A stretch of DNA of 64,000 nucleotides from positions 232,008-296,007 of the forward strand of contig BDSI01000135.1 in assembly GCA_003117195.1 (NCBI GenBank), read 5' to 3'. Position 1 is the first letter of the stretch, and each line of letters opens with the position of its first letter. Origin of the DNA: Eudorina sp. 2006-703-Eu-15. Its lineage: Eukaryota > Chlorophyta > Chlorophyceae > Chlamydomonadales > Volvocaceae. A program made the position numbers and the translations under genes. The notes under the pieces are model-generated. The model ran no database searches, was not told the origin of the DNA, and saw only the letters and a list, made by a program, of their open reading frames with translations. Below, piece after piece: positions 11,009 to 22,234 of this stretch.

Positions 11009-14000
11009 TCACTCGTCCAGCTCCCCCACGAACCCCGCCACGTCATCTAATAACAGCCGTACAATGGAGAAGTCCGCCGCCAGCTGCACCGCCGCCGCGC
11101 CGCTGCTGGTGTTCACCTGCAGGAGCCGCCCGCGGGCGCCCCGGTGACGGCCCGCCACCACCAGCACCGGCGCGCCCTCGTGCTTGGGGACCACCGTCTC
11201 CAGCGCTGACTCGGGCAGCTGCGGCGGCGGAGGGTGAACGGCGGGCAGCGATCGGCCTGGCATTGCGAAAAGACCGCCACGTAGTATGTGCGCTTTCGCT
11301 AGGACTGTAGATAGCACCTTGTAACGGGTCACTGCACACAACCCGTAATGGGCCCTCTGCTGAGGGTGATTCGTAGCGACTAACCCGCACACATGACATG
11401 TACCGCATGAATGAATTTCGCTGAACCACATCAGCCCTCCCATCTCCCAACCCCCACCCAGACGGCGGGACCCCGACACGACCGACACACACACACAGTT
11501 CTCTTTTACACACACACACACACAGTCTCAGTCGTCGGTTGCATTGCTGGACACGGGTCTGCTTATTCGCGGCTCAGCTTTTCTCCTTGATAACACACAC
11601 ACGCGGCTCAGTTCTCTTTTACACACACACACAAGGCCAATCCGCCATCACCCGCCCCGCTCACCCTCAGCACGTCCCCGGTGTCGTCCACCGCCACGTC
11701 TGCCGTACTCCCCGGGTGCACGTCCACCACCGTGCCCTTCTTCAGGTACAGCTTGCCCCCGCGGACGGCCTTGTCCACGATGCGGACCTGCGCCCGGAGG
11801 GCGAGAGAGGCGCGGGGAGGGTGCAGTAAAGATAGAGGTGGTGCGGTCTGGCTGGTGCGCCCCGACCCCAGCGACCCCGGCGTGTTTGTTCGGTGGCACG
11901 GCAACGCGAATCACACGCAAGGGGCCTGCGCCTGGGTTCGGTCGGTCGGGTCTCTTGTCTAAATACGCAAGGAGGGAAGTGCGTAGGGGTCGGGCGCAAG
12001 GCGCGGGCGAAAACTCACGGCCAAGCAGCTCTCAACGGACACCGCGCTCGGCAGTTGGCTGGCAAAGCCTTAACGCGCGCTTTTACGCTTGCGGCGCACC
12101 TTGATGTTTGGGAACAGCCAGGTGGGGCCGGCGGGCCGCGGGGGCGGCGCCTCGTGCTCCTCATCGGCCCGGTGTGGACTGCCCGCCGACCCGCTGTCCG
12201 GACTGCCCTCCCGGCCGCGCCGATCCCTATCCCGATCGCGGTCTCGGTCCTTCTTCTTCTTCTCCTTCTTCTCCTTCTTGTCCTTCTTCTCTTTCTTCTC
12301 CTTCTTCTCTTGCTTATGGCGGTCGTCGTGCTTGCGGTGTCGGTCGTCGCGGTAGTCGTCGTACTGTTCGCGCTGTCGCTCATCCACTTCATCCCGAACG
12401 TCCCGGCGGTCAAAGTCCGACCCACGGGACTTTTTCGGCCCTCGCCCGGCGCCCTGCGGTGAGTGAGTGAATGGATCAGTGAGTGAGTGAGGTAGTGAGT
12501 GAGTGAATGGCTCCGTGAGTGAGAGAGTGAGAGGGCCTCACGTGGCCCACGTGGCGGCACGGGGGACGAACACACGGGCGCTGAGGAGGCGGCACCCCCG
12601 CCCGCACGCCTCCACGGGCAGCCCCGCCCCTGAGGGGCACTCACGCCCTCCGCGGCCCACAATCACACGAACGCGCACATCGTCGCATTCGCCGCGTTGA
12701 CTGGACTGCTGGAAAGGACGCCTCCCGCAGTCGCTCCAAGACTGGCTGCCGCCGCTTGGCCAAACGGCCAAGCCGCGGAGGCGCCTCATCCTCCACAGCC
12801 GGTCACGACCGGATGTTGCACGCAAGGCCGGACTGCCTCTCGGTCTCCCCCAGCAGGGGGGTTCGCGGAAGACCCGAGAGCTACAGTCCTGAAGAACCCC
12901 TCCCGACACATTGCATGCAGGAGCAGCAGGATCCAGAGCCGGAGCAGGAGCTGCACCCGCCACCCTCACCTCCTGCTCTCCGGGCCGCCGCTCGCCGTCC
13001 AACTGCTCGTCCCGGTACTTCCGTTTGCCGCCGCCGCCCTCGTCATGCTCGTCCCGGTCCCGGTCGTCCCGCCGCCTGCGGCCTGCGTCCCCGTCGACAG
13101 TACGACGATCGTACTGTCGATCGTACGCCTGCCGCCGGTCTTCCACGTCTCGTCTATCCTCCCTTTCCTCCAGAATTGTTCACATGTACCGGGCGGGCGG
13201 GAGGACGGGCGGGCGGGCGGGCGGGAGGACGGACGGGCGGGCGGGCGCAAGGGCAGGGATGGCGTTGCACACCCGGACCGGACAGGCGGACCGAAAGCCA
13301 GGAATGACAGGTATTGTTTCCAAGCCATCCAACGCTCATAGATGCTGCCCTTTGCTCCCCTGTAAATCATCTAGAGGCAGATGTTGTCTGCATGGAAGTG
13401 GCCGGGGTCCTGGACGGACACGAGGCTTGCTCGCCGCCGACCCTCAAACCAGCTCGCCCCCAGCCCTGCCGCGCCCAACTGCCTGCGGGCTCCCCGCCTC
13501 ATGCAGTTCCCACAGCTAGCCCCAAACCAGCACCGCAGCCCCGCGCCCCTGTGCGCTGAGTGGTCCGCCTACCTGCCCTCACAGCCCCGCGCGCCCCCCC
13601 TGTTGCCGGAATGCGACGCGGCAGCCTGCCGCAACGCACCCACCCACCCACCCACCCACCTTCGGTCCCCAATTCATACCCACCTTGCGCTGGTCAAACG
13701 AACGAGCATACAAACCAACACGCAGAAGGCGCAGTACCAGCCTCTGCCGCAAGGGTCCCTGAACGCACCTGGCGGAGGGCTCTCCGCTGCCGCCCCTCTC
13801 TCGGCCGCGCTCCCGTTCCCGCTCCGGCTCCCGCTCCCGTGCAGCTCCGTCCAGGCCGTTGCCGCCGCTGGCGCCGTTGGCTGCGCCGCCACTCCGCCGC
13901 GCCCCCGCCGCCTCCTGATCCCGGTCCCACTTCTCCCCCAGTTCCGAAGCCAGCACGTCCACCTCCTCCTGGCTGGCCGTCAGTCGCACGCGCCAGCGCT

Positions 14001-16608
14001 CTGCGCCACCAGGTCAACCCAAACCCCGACACGCCCAACACGTTGCGGCACCGACAGGAGGTCACGGGAGCACAACTTCGGCCGACAGTCCCCAGAGGCT
14101 CCCGACAGGAGGCCGCCTGACCTGAGGTTGTCCGCACGCTGGTGGCGCCGACAGCTGCACTTGGAGCGCCGCCCCGTGGCGGCGTCCTCCCCTCCCCTCC
14201 CCGACTACGTTCCGTCGGCCGCAGCCAGAAGCTCCCACTGCCCCGCTGCCACCGTTCCTCTACCGCCCCACTCGGCCTGCCCCCCATACCCCTCATTGAC
14301 CCCGTAGGAAGTCCCACCGCCCCGGCCATTTGCGGCTCGTGGTGGAACAGGCACCGCAAAGCACGCCACCCAAGCGCCGCCCAGCGGCCCCATGCCGCCC
14401 AGTGGTCCCGCAACGCATGTCGCCTTGAAGTGATTATCTTACCCAGGCAAGAGCCGCCAGGATGCCCCCACCCCCGTTGACCGGGGCTCCCCATGCAGCG
14501 CCACCCGGGCGCCCAGCGGCCCCACAATGGAGTGCCCCTCCCTGCAATCCATGTATACCCACCATGTTGTCCCCACACCCTCCCTGATGCTCTCACCCGG
14601 TCGGCCAGATGCCTGGGGCAGCGCCTCCAGCGCTGTGCAGCCGAGCCCCGCGTGCGGCCCCGCGGTGATCCGCATCGCCTTGCCCGGCTGTGGCCCGGGC
14701 AGCACCTGGGCGGCAGCGAGCAGCGGAGCGGAATAGGCCCACGGCACGGCACGGCACGGCATGGTCACACCCGAGGGACGAACCGCAACTGCCTCGCGGC
14801 CATGCAGCTGGCGGGGCGGTGTATGGGGCGAGCGTGTGGCGAGCGATGGCCACCGCGCGGGTCGTGGAGGGAACACGCACGAGGAGGCGCCCCTGCGGCT
14901 GCCGCGATGGCCGGAGGGCTCCCACCTCACGTTCTGTCTGCGATACGCTGCCGCTGTTCCCCACGCGAGTGCCCAAGTCCCAGGGGCTGTATCAGGAATT
15001 CCCTTCCACGGCATCAGCCCACCCAGAGCAGACGCCCATCGACCTTCTCACCAGCAACACCCACCCCCACCATCACCCCCACCACCACCACGCACCCACT
15101 CACCGTGCTGCGGAGCACGAGCTGCTCGTCCAGCTTGCGGATGTTCCGCTGGCGGCCGTCCGCGTCCGGTGCCAGCACCAGGTCCTGCCGCTGGGGCTTC
15201 TCACCTGGGGGCCCCAACAGGCAGTGCGCACCATCCATCCCGCCACCTTGGATTGGGAAAACCTTGGATGGGCGCTAAGCTGCGGGCGCGCGATGACGGC
15301 ACGAACGCTTTGCCGACGAAGGAAGAAAGGTGACTGTGCCCCCCAGGCCCTCACTCCCCATCATTGGGAACTTGCCACCACCCCCCATCTCCAGGTCACC
15401 TACCCCACCTACCCACCCATTTTCACGGGCTTGTTGGGGTCAGCCGCCAGCGCCACCGGCTGCGCCCCCAGCCCCAGCCGCTCCGGTCGGCGGATGTACT
15501 CGATGGCGTCCACCTTCCGGCGGTTGCGGCCCACCCCCATGCCCTCCTCCCAGCCCATGCCCCGCAGCATGGCCTTGCCGAACTCCTCCACGGGCATCGC
15601 CTCGTAGGCCTGAAGGCGAACAGGGGGGGTGATGGCGTTGGTGGGCGTGGGTGTACCGATGGGCACCATACGGAAGGAAGGACGGACGGTAAGGGGTTTG
15701 GGATGAGTGGGTACAGTAGAATACAGTCCGGGGCGGCGTACTGCAAGGGTGGCGGGGGTCAGTACGGTTGTTGGGTTTTAAGCTCCGTGCGTACAGGCGA
15801 TGTACTGCCCGGACTGACGCACTGTGCTCCGTCGGGTGGCGGGGGTTTCTGAGGGGGTGCCGCGAGGATTGGGCATGTGGTGGAGGCAGCTGGCAGTGGA
15901 GACGGCTGGTAACTGTCGAGGCCATGGGCCGAGGGGACCGTGTGAGCTGAGTTGGTGGGGCCAGCAGCTGGGAGCGCGCGGGTGCGTAGGCAGGGGGCCG
16001 AGCGCCTGGCCCCAGACACTGGCGCAGGGTACCGCAGTCTCTCATGACGTCACGTCGCAGATCGGAGAGGCCCCCGACAACCCCTCCCCTGGAAAGCTCT
16101 GTTCATTCGCGGCGAACCCGCGCACCTCGGGCTCTATTTCATCCGGTAGCTCGTCCAGCGACTCCTTGAAGGCCCGGGCGTCCAGCGCAGCTGCCGTGGT
16201 GCTTCCGGGAGCCCCGTTTGAAGGCCCTGGCGCGTCATCGCTCCTTCCCGGCCTGTTCTCGCGCAGCTGCAGACCGTACTCTGTGATGACCGGTGCTGTC
16301 GAGGCCGCCTGCACGAACCGATCCTCGCCAGGGTCGACGTTGGCGTCGCTGCTGGGCGGCTTGTACGAAGGCGTGAACTTCTTAGGCCCGACACCGGACT
16401 GATACGTGTTCTCAAGCTTGGGGATGACGAATGTCTTGACCTCCGCTGCGCGGTCCCCTCCAACCACCTGAATCTTGGAGCCTTCTATGCCCGAAATCAG
16501 CTGCCCCGTATCCTTGCGCTCATCTACATTGACTGCTACTTTTTGGATAACCTTCTTCTTTTGAAATGTGAAGGCCAAGGATGCCTTCTGCTCTTGACCG
16601 TCGGCCAT
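11009..16608 (-). CDS. GPKOW: GPKOW/MOS2/Spp2-like G-patch and KOW splicing factor, nine exons
   Basis: Exons (minus): 16608-16054, 15609-15417, 15204-15104, 14705-14597, 14000-13769, 13162-12970, 12453-12100, 11787-11665, 11218-11009. They splice in phase to about 689 aa. The start MADGQEQKASLAFTFQKKK resembles the conserved GPKOW N-terminus (KxSFxF..KK). Residues about 188-235 are the G-patch (MPVEEFGKAMLRGMGWEEG, then RPERLGLGAQP). A first KOW follows near residue 295 (MRITAGPHAGLGC), a long Arg/Asp/Lys-rich region runs to about 565, then WLFPNIKVRIVDKA plus GGKLYLKKGTVVDV, and the last exon has LETVVPKHEGAPVLVV and AGRHRGARGRLLQV. The order G-patch, KOW, charged linker, KOW is that of animal GPKOW and plant MOS2. 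In that family the G-patch binds the DEAH helicase Prp2/DHX16 and promotes catalytic activation of the nuclear spliceosome. The protein is longer than the usual 450-480 aa because of the charged linker. The exon 6 acceptor is the least certain. Confidence 0.88.
11498..11634. repeat. Duplicated (CA)n-containing segment in intron 8 of the GPKOW-like gene
   Basis: Two copies of a CAGTTCTCTTTTACACACAC block lie about 115 bp apart, each ending in a CA run. Confidence 0.7.
12457..12535. repeat. (GTGA)n microsatellite in intron 6 of the GPKOW-like gene
   Basis: Tandem GTGA units with AATGG interruptions, directly beside the 3' splice site of exon 7. Confidence 0.8.
13190..13252. repeat. (GGGC)n / GGAC-rich microsatellite in intron 5 of the GPKOW-like gene
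   Basis: Imperfect CGGG units interrupted by AGGACG. Confidence 0.75.
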
Positions 16609-17129
16609 ATTTGTGAGATTGGCAAAGAATTAATCGAGTTGTGTCATATTTAACAATGTGATAATAATAAAATTAGTGAAAACAACGCAAGGTAAGATAT
16701 GACAAAGCGGTATGATATGTGCTTGCAGAGCGCAAGGTTAATGATAGTATGGTGTTTGGTGTAGACCAAAACATATGGGATAGATCAACGGTGTTTACGT
16801 TACCGGCAACAGAACCCTTTGCGGTTGGAGCCGTGGGTTGGAGCTCGTTGTAGCGGACAACCAAAAACGTACCAGCAACTCTCGGAACTAAGAGAGTCAT
16901 CCAGAGCAGTTAATGGAGGCGGAATATCGAACAGAGGATTCCAGTAACAGGTGTGTCAGCGGAATATCTCACTGACGTCGCAAGCACTAGCCGCGCCCCT
17001 AAAACACGCGGGCAGAGAAGTGCGCACGCGGCGGACGCAGCCGGGTGCCGGAAGGGATATTTGCCTGCCAGACATGAGAGACCTGCCAGACATGAGAGAC
17101 ATCTTTGCGATTTCGCGATGAAGTAGGGG
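16609..17129. other. 5' flank of the GPKOW-like gene, no gene seen
   Basis: The first 300 bp upstream of the start codon are AT-rich (a run of ATAATAATAAAATTAG near 16660) and probably hold the promoter. A direct duplication of CTGCCAGACATGAGAGAC is present at about 17066-17101. No coding frame is supported. Confidence 0.45.
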
Positions 17130-18202
17130 ATGCCAGGATACGGCAAATTTGTACTCGTGTCACGCGTGTCACGACCCTGCCAGCTCCGGCAGGACGGGCT
17201 CGGCCGTCAAGGACTCCAAGCCTCCCGAGCGCTGGCCCAGCCCGGTGCGCATGCTGCTGCAAGTGCTGGTCAACAGCGTCGCCACCATCGACTCGACACT
17301 CTGGTTCTGGATCCAGGGTGAGGGAAACAGCAACCTATCGTTCGCACGCCACCGGAAGGCATTTGAGGCGGCAGGCGGCGCACAGGCCGGCTGGCGAGGG
17401 CAGGGCCTGGAGGTGCAGCCGCCTGGCTGAGTGCTGTTCTGGTTGGATGAAGCACTGAGGGCCATGCCGTTCCGTCCCCGAGCGGCCCAGGAGTCCTTGG
17501 ACGCGTTCCAACTGGGGGACGGCGAGCTGGGTCAGGACGCCTAAAACCTTCTGCAGGGTCTGGTCCTGCAGTGCACGGCCGGCTCATTCTCGGCCGCTCA
17601 CCTGGGCCGCCTCTTCCTGGGCAGCGTCGACCCCGGCAGATTCCCGCGCCTGCGTCAACTTGTCGACCCGCAACACATCAACTGGAAGAGCGCCACGAAG
17701 CTGGTAGGGAGGGATGACACACCGTTCACGGCGGAGGATGTCCGGGACTGGATCGACCCACGCAGCAGGCCACCGGAGAGGGCATGGATCAGCAAAGGGC
17801 TGGGAAGCCCAAGGCCCGGGTCATGGCGGCAGTGGCGCAGCGACCGGCCGCTGGGCAGCAGCAGCGGCCGCAGACGGCCCTCCTGAAGAAGTTCGGCCTC
17901 GCCGCCAAGCCTCGGCCCGCGGGAGTGCAGCAGTGGTGTCTGCTGCACGAGACGGCCAGCCATCCCGAAGATGACTGCATAGCTTCCAGCGGCTGCAGCG
18001 GTCTGAGATGGTGGAACGCGAGTTGGCGCAGATGGTGCAATCCGGAGCTGAGGCCGAGAACTGGCGGCGACGCAGGCGGCCACGCGGCTCTGGACAGAAG
18101 CCGCCTCAACCGGCGGCCGAGCAGCCTTAGCGCGCGTGAACCTGGGGGTCAGCGTGTCTGGTCTGGAGTTCGGCGAAGCGCTGGTCTTTACATCCACCAC
18201 CG

Positions 18203-19558
18203 GTGTCCCGCGGGGTCCCCGAGCTGCAAAAGGAGCTGCCCTTGTCCTTCCAGCCGCGCCCCCGTGCAGCGGCACCTCGCGCTGCCGTGGCTGCAAAGCC
18301 GGGGCAGGTAGCCGCAGCCGGCGCTCCGGCGTACCCCCACCCCATCCCGGACCAGCTCCTCGCGTCCCTCGCGGTAGCACTGGAGCGCCTTGGCACGGCC
18401 GCTGCCCGCGTGCATCAACTGGTGGACCTGGCCGCCGGCGGCGCCTGGCCGCCCGTGGCTCAGCAGGCGCGGCTGGGTCGTCGGCATGGTGAGCTGCTCG
18501 TGCTGGCCCGGTGCTCAGCAGCAGCTGATGCGTCGTACCGGTGCCTGGAGGCAGAGGTCAGCCCAGGTCAGCCCGACTCTGGCTGCGATGTGATGGTCAT
18601 TACGGAGGAACAGGCACAGCAGTGGGGGCTGCGCATGCAGTACGGCACCGGGGTCATGGCCTCCACGCTTCAGGGGACCACAGGCGAGCTGGCGCGAGTT
18701 TATGGAGGCCTGGAGCTGACCGTCACGTACGGCCAGCTGCACGCCCACGCCGCTGTCTACGAGTGCTTCGTTGCGTCGGGACCACAAGTGCTTGACCTGC
18801 GCATGCGCACACCATGGCTGGACGAGGCGTACAAGGCGGTGCTCGACTTCGGTCGCCGAACGGTGTGCTATTGTCTGCCGGGGTGGGGGCTTGGTGCGCC
18901 GGTGTACGAGCTGCCCCTCGTGCCGCTGCGACGCGGCTTGGGAGTGCCGAGGGCCCCGTGCGAGCCGCCGGGCTTGGAGCCTGGCGGCGGGTCGCCAATG
19001 AGTGATGTGCCACCCCGGGCGGACCGCCAGGGGCCCGCCCCGGAGGGCCCCCCGAGCCTGCTGCCAGCCGCGGGGCTAGAGTCGCTGCACGGGGTGTCGC
19101 TGCGTGTGGTACCGCCGCCCATGAATAAGCGGCGGGGGTGCGTTGTCGCGCACCCCGAGCGGCGGCGGACCTGCGGCAAGCCAACCCCCCCCGGAAGCAG
19201 TTCCCTAGAGGGGGCGCGTGAGCTGCCGCAGGATCCGCAGTTCGTAAAACAACCCGGCGTCTGGACGTTGTGTGTGCGCGCCGACACGCCTGCAGAAATG
19301 CGGAATCGGTTACTCCCGCTCGTTGCTAAGTTTGACACACCGGGGGACGGTCTGTTCGCCCGCAGCCTTCAGGACCTGACGGGGTGCAAGGGCAGTTGCC
19401 CGCCGGCGGAAATCAACCTCGTCCATGATCGCGCCATCTCCCACCACCCGCGGCGCCCCCCGCAGGGCGAGAAGTGCCGGGCGCTGCGGGACGCGGGTCT
19501 GATCGAGAGGGCTGCGGATGACTGTCAGTACGGCATGAATTCTACAATGCCGGCCTAG
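18203..19558 (+). pseudogene. Protease and N-terminal RT fragment of the decayed Ty3 element
   Basis: An open frame of about 450 codons. PDSGCDVMVITEEQAQQWGL near 18580-18640 matches a retropepsin active site (DSG) with the following flap strand, and YGGLELTVTYGQLH follows. The C-terminal end (LTGCKGSCPPAEINLVHDRA, then HHPRRPPQGEKCRALRDAGL) is the usual lead-in of a Ty3 reverse transcriptase. The frame stops at 19556-19558 right after the QYGMNS block, before the first catalytic aspartate. About 170 residues between protease and RT are Gly/Pro-rich linker. It is a relic, not an expressed gene. Confidence 0.65.
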
Positions 19559-19716
19559 AACGACACTGACGGGAACTTCACTGACGCCCGCTTTTCCCAA
19601 GACGCGCGGCAGCTTAACGCGGCCACTGCTGCGGACAACTACAGGATACCGCTGCTGGAGGAGTCGTTCCAGCAAGCGGGGAACGCTTCTTCAGGAAATG
19701 TGACTGTCGGGCCTTC

Positions 19717-20055
19717 ATGGCGCTCCCACCACCTACCAACCTCGTGTCCTGCCAGCGCCTACTGGGCATGAATGGGTATTACCGCTGCTACATTGACCAC
19801 TACGCTACCAAAATGGCCCCCATCACAAAGCTGGCGACCAAAAACGCCGTGTGGGGCCCGGATACATGGGGGGAGGAGCAGCAGAGAGCGCTCGACAACA
19901 TCAAGCGGGAGTTTGCGGAGGAGGGCCGCATCCTGCGGCGCATGGATCCCAGCAAGCCACGCATCCTGCATACTGACTGGGGCAAATTTGGGGTCAGCGG
20001 GGTGTTGGGTCAGTTGGGGTCCACGAGTCCCAGGAATGAATGGTGGGCTGCGTGA
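19717..20055 (+). pseudogene. RT thumb and RNase H start of the decayed Ty3 element
   Basis: CQRLLGMNGYYRCYIDHYAT followed by MAPITKLATKN is the conserved segment after the RT palm, and ILRRMDPSKPRILHTDWGKF with GVSGVLGQ is the opening RNase H strand with its first aspartate (HTDWG). The palm with the YxDD box that should lie between this and the upstream fragment is missing: about 60 bp separate EESFQQAG and this block. An internal deletion therefore removed the catalytic core. Confidence 0.7.
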
Positions 20056-21092
20056 GTCGGACGCTCAACATTCATGAACGGCGCTATCGGGGCGAGCTCC
20101 TTTCGGCCGTCTGGGCGGTGCAGACGCTGCGCCCCTATCTGCATGGCTGCACGGATCACGGGCCGCTGGAGTGGTTGATGACGCAGAAGGACCTCACGGG
20201 CCAGGCAGCACGCTGGGCGCTCATTCTCCAGGGATACAGCTTCAATGTCGTACACCGATCTGGCGTGCTCAACCAGAACGCTGACGTCCTCAGCCGGGAG
20301 CCGTTCCAGTCGTCGCATGACAGTGCAGGGGCGCGTCTCGACAGTGACTCAGATCCCGTTCCGCCGCCGCCAGCCTGTGTGCCGTTCCCCGGGCGCGGAT
20401 GGCCACCGCACGCCGCGCAGCCGACCGTGCAGCACGCTGTCGACGGCGGCAACCGCGGTGCGCTTGTGTGCCTGGCAACGGAAGTGTGCTTCCACCGGCA
20501 GGCTGTGTTGCCGCGGTCAATGGAGCCTTGCGTCCTGGCCTCAACGGTGCGTGTGGTGCGGCTGCATGCCACGCGGGCTGTCGATCAGCAGGCGGCGTGC
20601 GTTCCGGATGATGATAAGATGCTGGCTGGCCACCTTGGCGGTGTTTATGACGCTGCTGAGGCCCCGCCTCGCGTCACCGACCCGGCTGTGCCAATTGCCA
20701 CTGCTGTTGTCCGAGATGCACGCGCGGCCTTGCGCCTGACCGGCCTAGAGCCGCGCCTGCCCTTGCGCCTGGACCCAAGCACCGGTGCCGTGGTTGGCAT
20801 CGACACAACGCTGCGCCAGCACGCCTTCTTTGCAGCCGCAGAACAGGAGGGCATCGCTCTTCTGGAGTTGCCGGGAGGCCTAGCATCGGGCCTGCAGGCG
20901 TACCTCCGCCTTGACGTCTCGGTGCGGGGGAACGTCAGCCTGGAGCAGCGGCCCGCGGTGCGGGCGGCGGTGCGCGCCCTGGTCCCTGCCATGCAGCGCG
21001 CCTATCCAACGCTCTTACGCCTGGGTCCCCGTCTCGTCGGCACCGGGGGGGGGGGCGCAGCAGCAGTGCGGCATCCCTGGCGGCGCGCTTGA
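20040..21092 (+). pseudogene. RNase H remainder and unassigned C-terminal extension of the decayed Ty3 element
   Basis: Reads on from the preceding fragment after a frame change: LNIHERRYRGELLSAVWAVQ with the catalytic glutamate, then DHGPLEWLMTQKDL and VVHRSGVLNQNADVLSREP, the standard end of Ty3 RNase H. The following 250 residues (for example LEPRLPLRLDPSTGAVVG and RHAFF-like segments up to 21092) match no domain I recognise and may be a connection domain before the integrase. The integrase itself is absent here. Confidence 0.65.
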
Positions 21093-21554
21093 GTGCGCTG
21101 CCCTTGCAAAGCTCTAGGCAATAGCTCGTGGTCGGAGGCTGGAGTGGCAGTGGCACCTGGCGCAAGGGTGACATGCTGTCTGCCGTCGGACGCCTGCAGC
21201 AGGAATTGCGTCGGTTGGAGTGCCCGGCCCCCGTGTATATACTGCAAGGGCCACCGACTACTGAGGAGGTGCAGCGCCGCTTGGGCCTTCCGTGGGGCAT
21301 CCCCTTAATGTCAACAAAGACAGCGAAATCGCGAAACAATCACCGATAGCGTAGTAGTTGTCCGGTTGACTGAAGCCGCCGTCGAAGTAGGTTGCAGTAA
21401 TTATAAATGTAGTTGTGTATATATAGAGCAACGTAGAACTGCGTAAGGTTAAAAGAGCACTGCTGTAGTGGTGGCTGACCGCGCAGTAGCGAATGGCGGG
21501 CGTCCAAGGAAGCACTGCTAGCTAAGTCGAGGACAGCTGGCTGACCTAAGCTGA

Positions 21555-21561
21555 CGTAACT
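21555..21561. other. Left target-site duplication CGTAACT
   Basis: CGTAACT lies immediately left of the TG that begins the left LTR and is repeated at 29015-29021 right after the CA that ends the right LTR. Seven matching bases is longer than the 5 bp usual for Ty3 elements, so part of the match may be chance. Confidence 0.7.
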
Positions 21562-21831
21562 TGAAAGGGAATAGGACCTCTCGAAGTTGGGAGCTCAAAG
21601 GTTGTTACACAGTTGTAATGTTGAATGGCGTACGCCGACTTCACACACTTCAGAATGCACAACAACTTAAGTCTACTATAGTCAGCAACATAACTCCATA
21701 ATATAGCCTCTACCGGCGGCGCACTAGAGGCGCACCGGGAGTCGTACTCAAACAAACTTAACGATCAACTTAACGGCAAACAAAGTTACCGATCAAAACA
21801 ACTGCTGACTAGCCTACGGCTAATCCTTACA
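21562..21831 (-). repeat. 3' LTR of the young Ty3 element
   Basis: 270 bp, TG...CA on the plus strand, matching base for base (as read) the copy at 28745-29014. Confidence 0.93.
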
Positions 21832-21842
21832 CTCCCCCCTGC
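21832..21842 (-). other. Polypurine tract next to the 3' LTR
   Basis: On the minus strand the sequence AGCAGGGGGGAG directly precedes the 3' LTR, as expected for the plus-strand primer of reverse transcription. Confidence 0.8.
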
Positions 21843-22234
21843 TTATCACAAGCACCGTCCTCGGTGCGACTCACACGGACAGCACGCACAGACATGCGCC
21901 ACCTCTGTTTTCCCTAAAGTGCGAAATCGGCAAGCGGGCTAGCGAGAGGAAAGGAAAGGGAAACAGAGTCAAGGCAAAACCCGTCCTCGCCCGGATGCCG
22001 GCCTAACCTAGGGCGCAGACGAACACAGACAGACGTGGTCCACAGACGGCAGGGTAATGCGAAACGGTTGCCAGGAGCTGACCGGTCGGTGACCGTGCTA
22101 CGACTGGTACAACCCGAACACACGCGCGCAGTACACAGTGTGCGTCACAAGTATGGTGCGGCAAAGCAGGCAAATGCACTAATCCCGAGTAACCCAGGCA
22201 AAATCCCATTATGCGAGTATCCCATGAAACTACA

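Larger units (their letters stand above)
17130..21340 (+). mobile_element. Decayed Ty3-like retrotransposon, left part
   Basis: A plus-strand series of broken frames in the order gag-like, protease, RT, RNase H. Stops, frameshifts and at least one internal deletion interrupt it. The gag-like segment (about 17149-18130) has frames such as RWPSPVRMLLQVLVNSV but includes stops (for example at 17430 and 17541). The right edge falls just before the insertion site of the young Ty3 element at 21561. No LTR was recognised for this copy. Integrase pieces on the same strand at 32.7-34.0 kb may be its continuation. Confidence 0.7.
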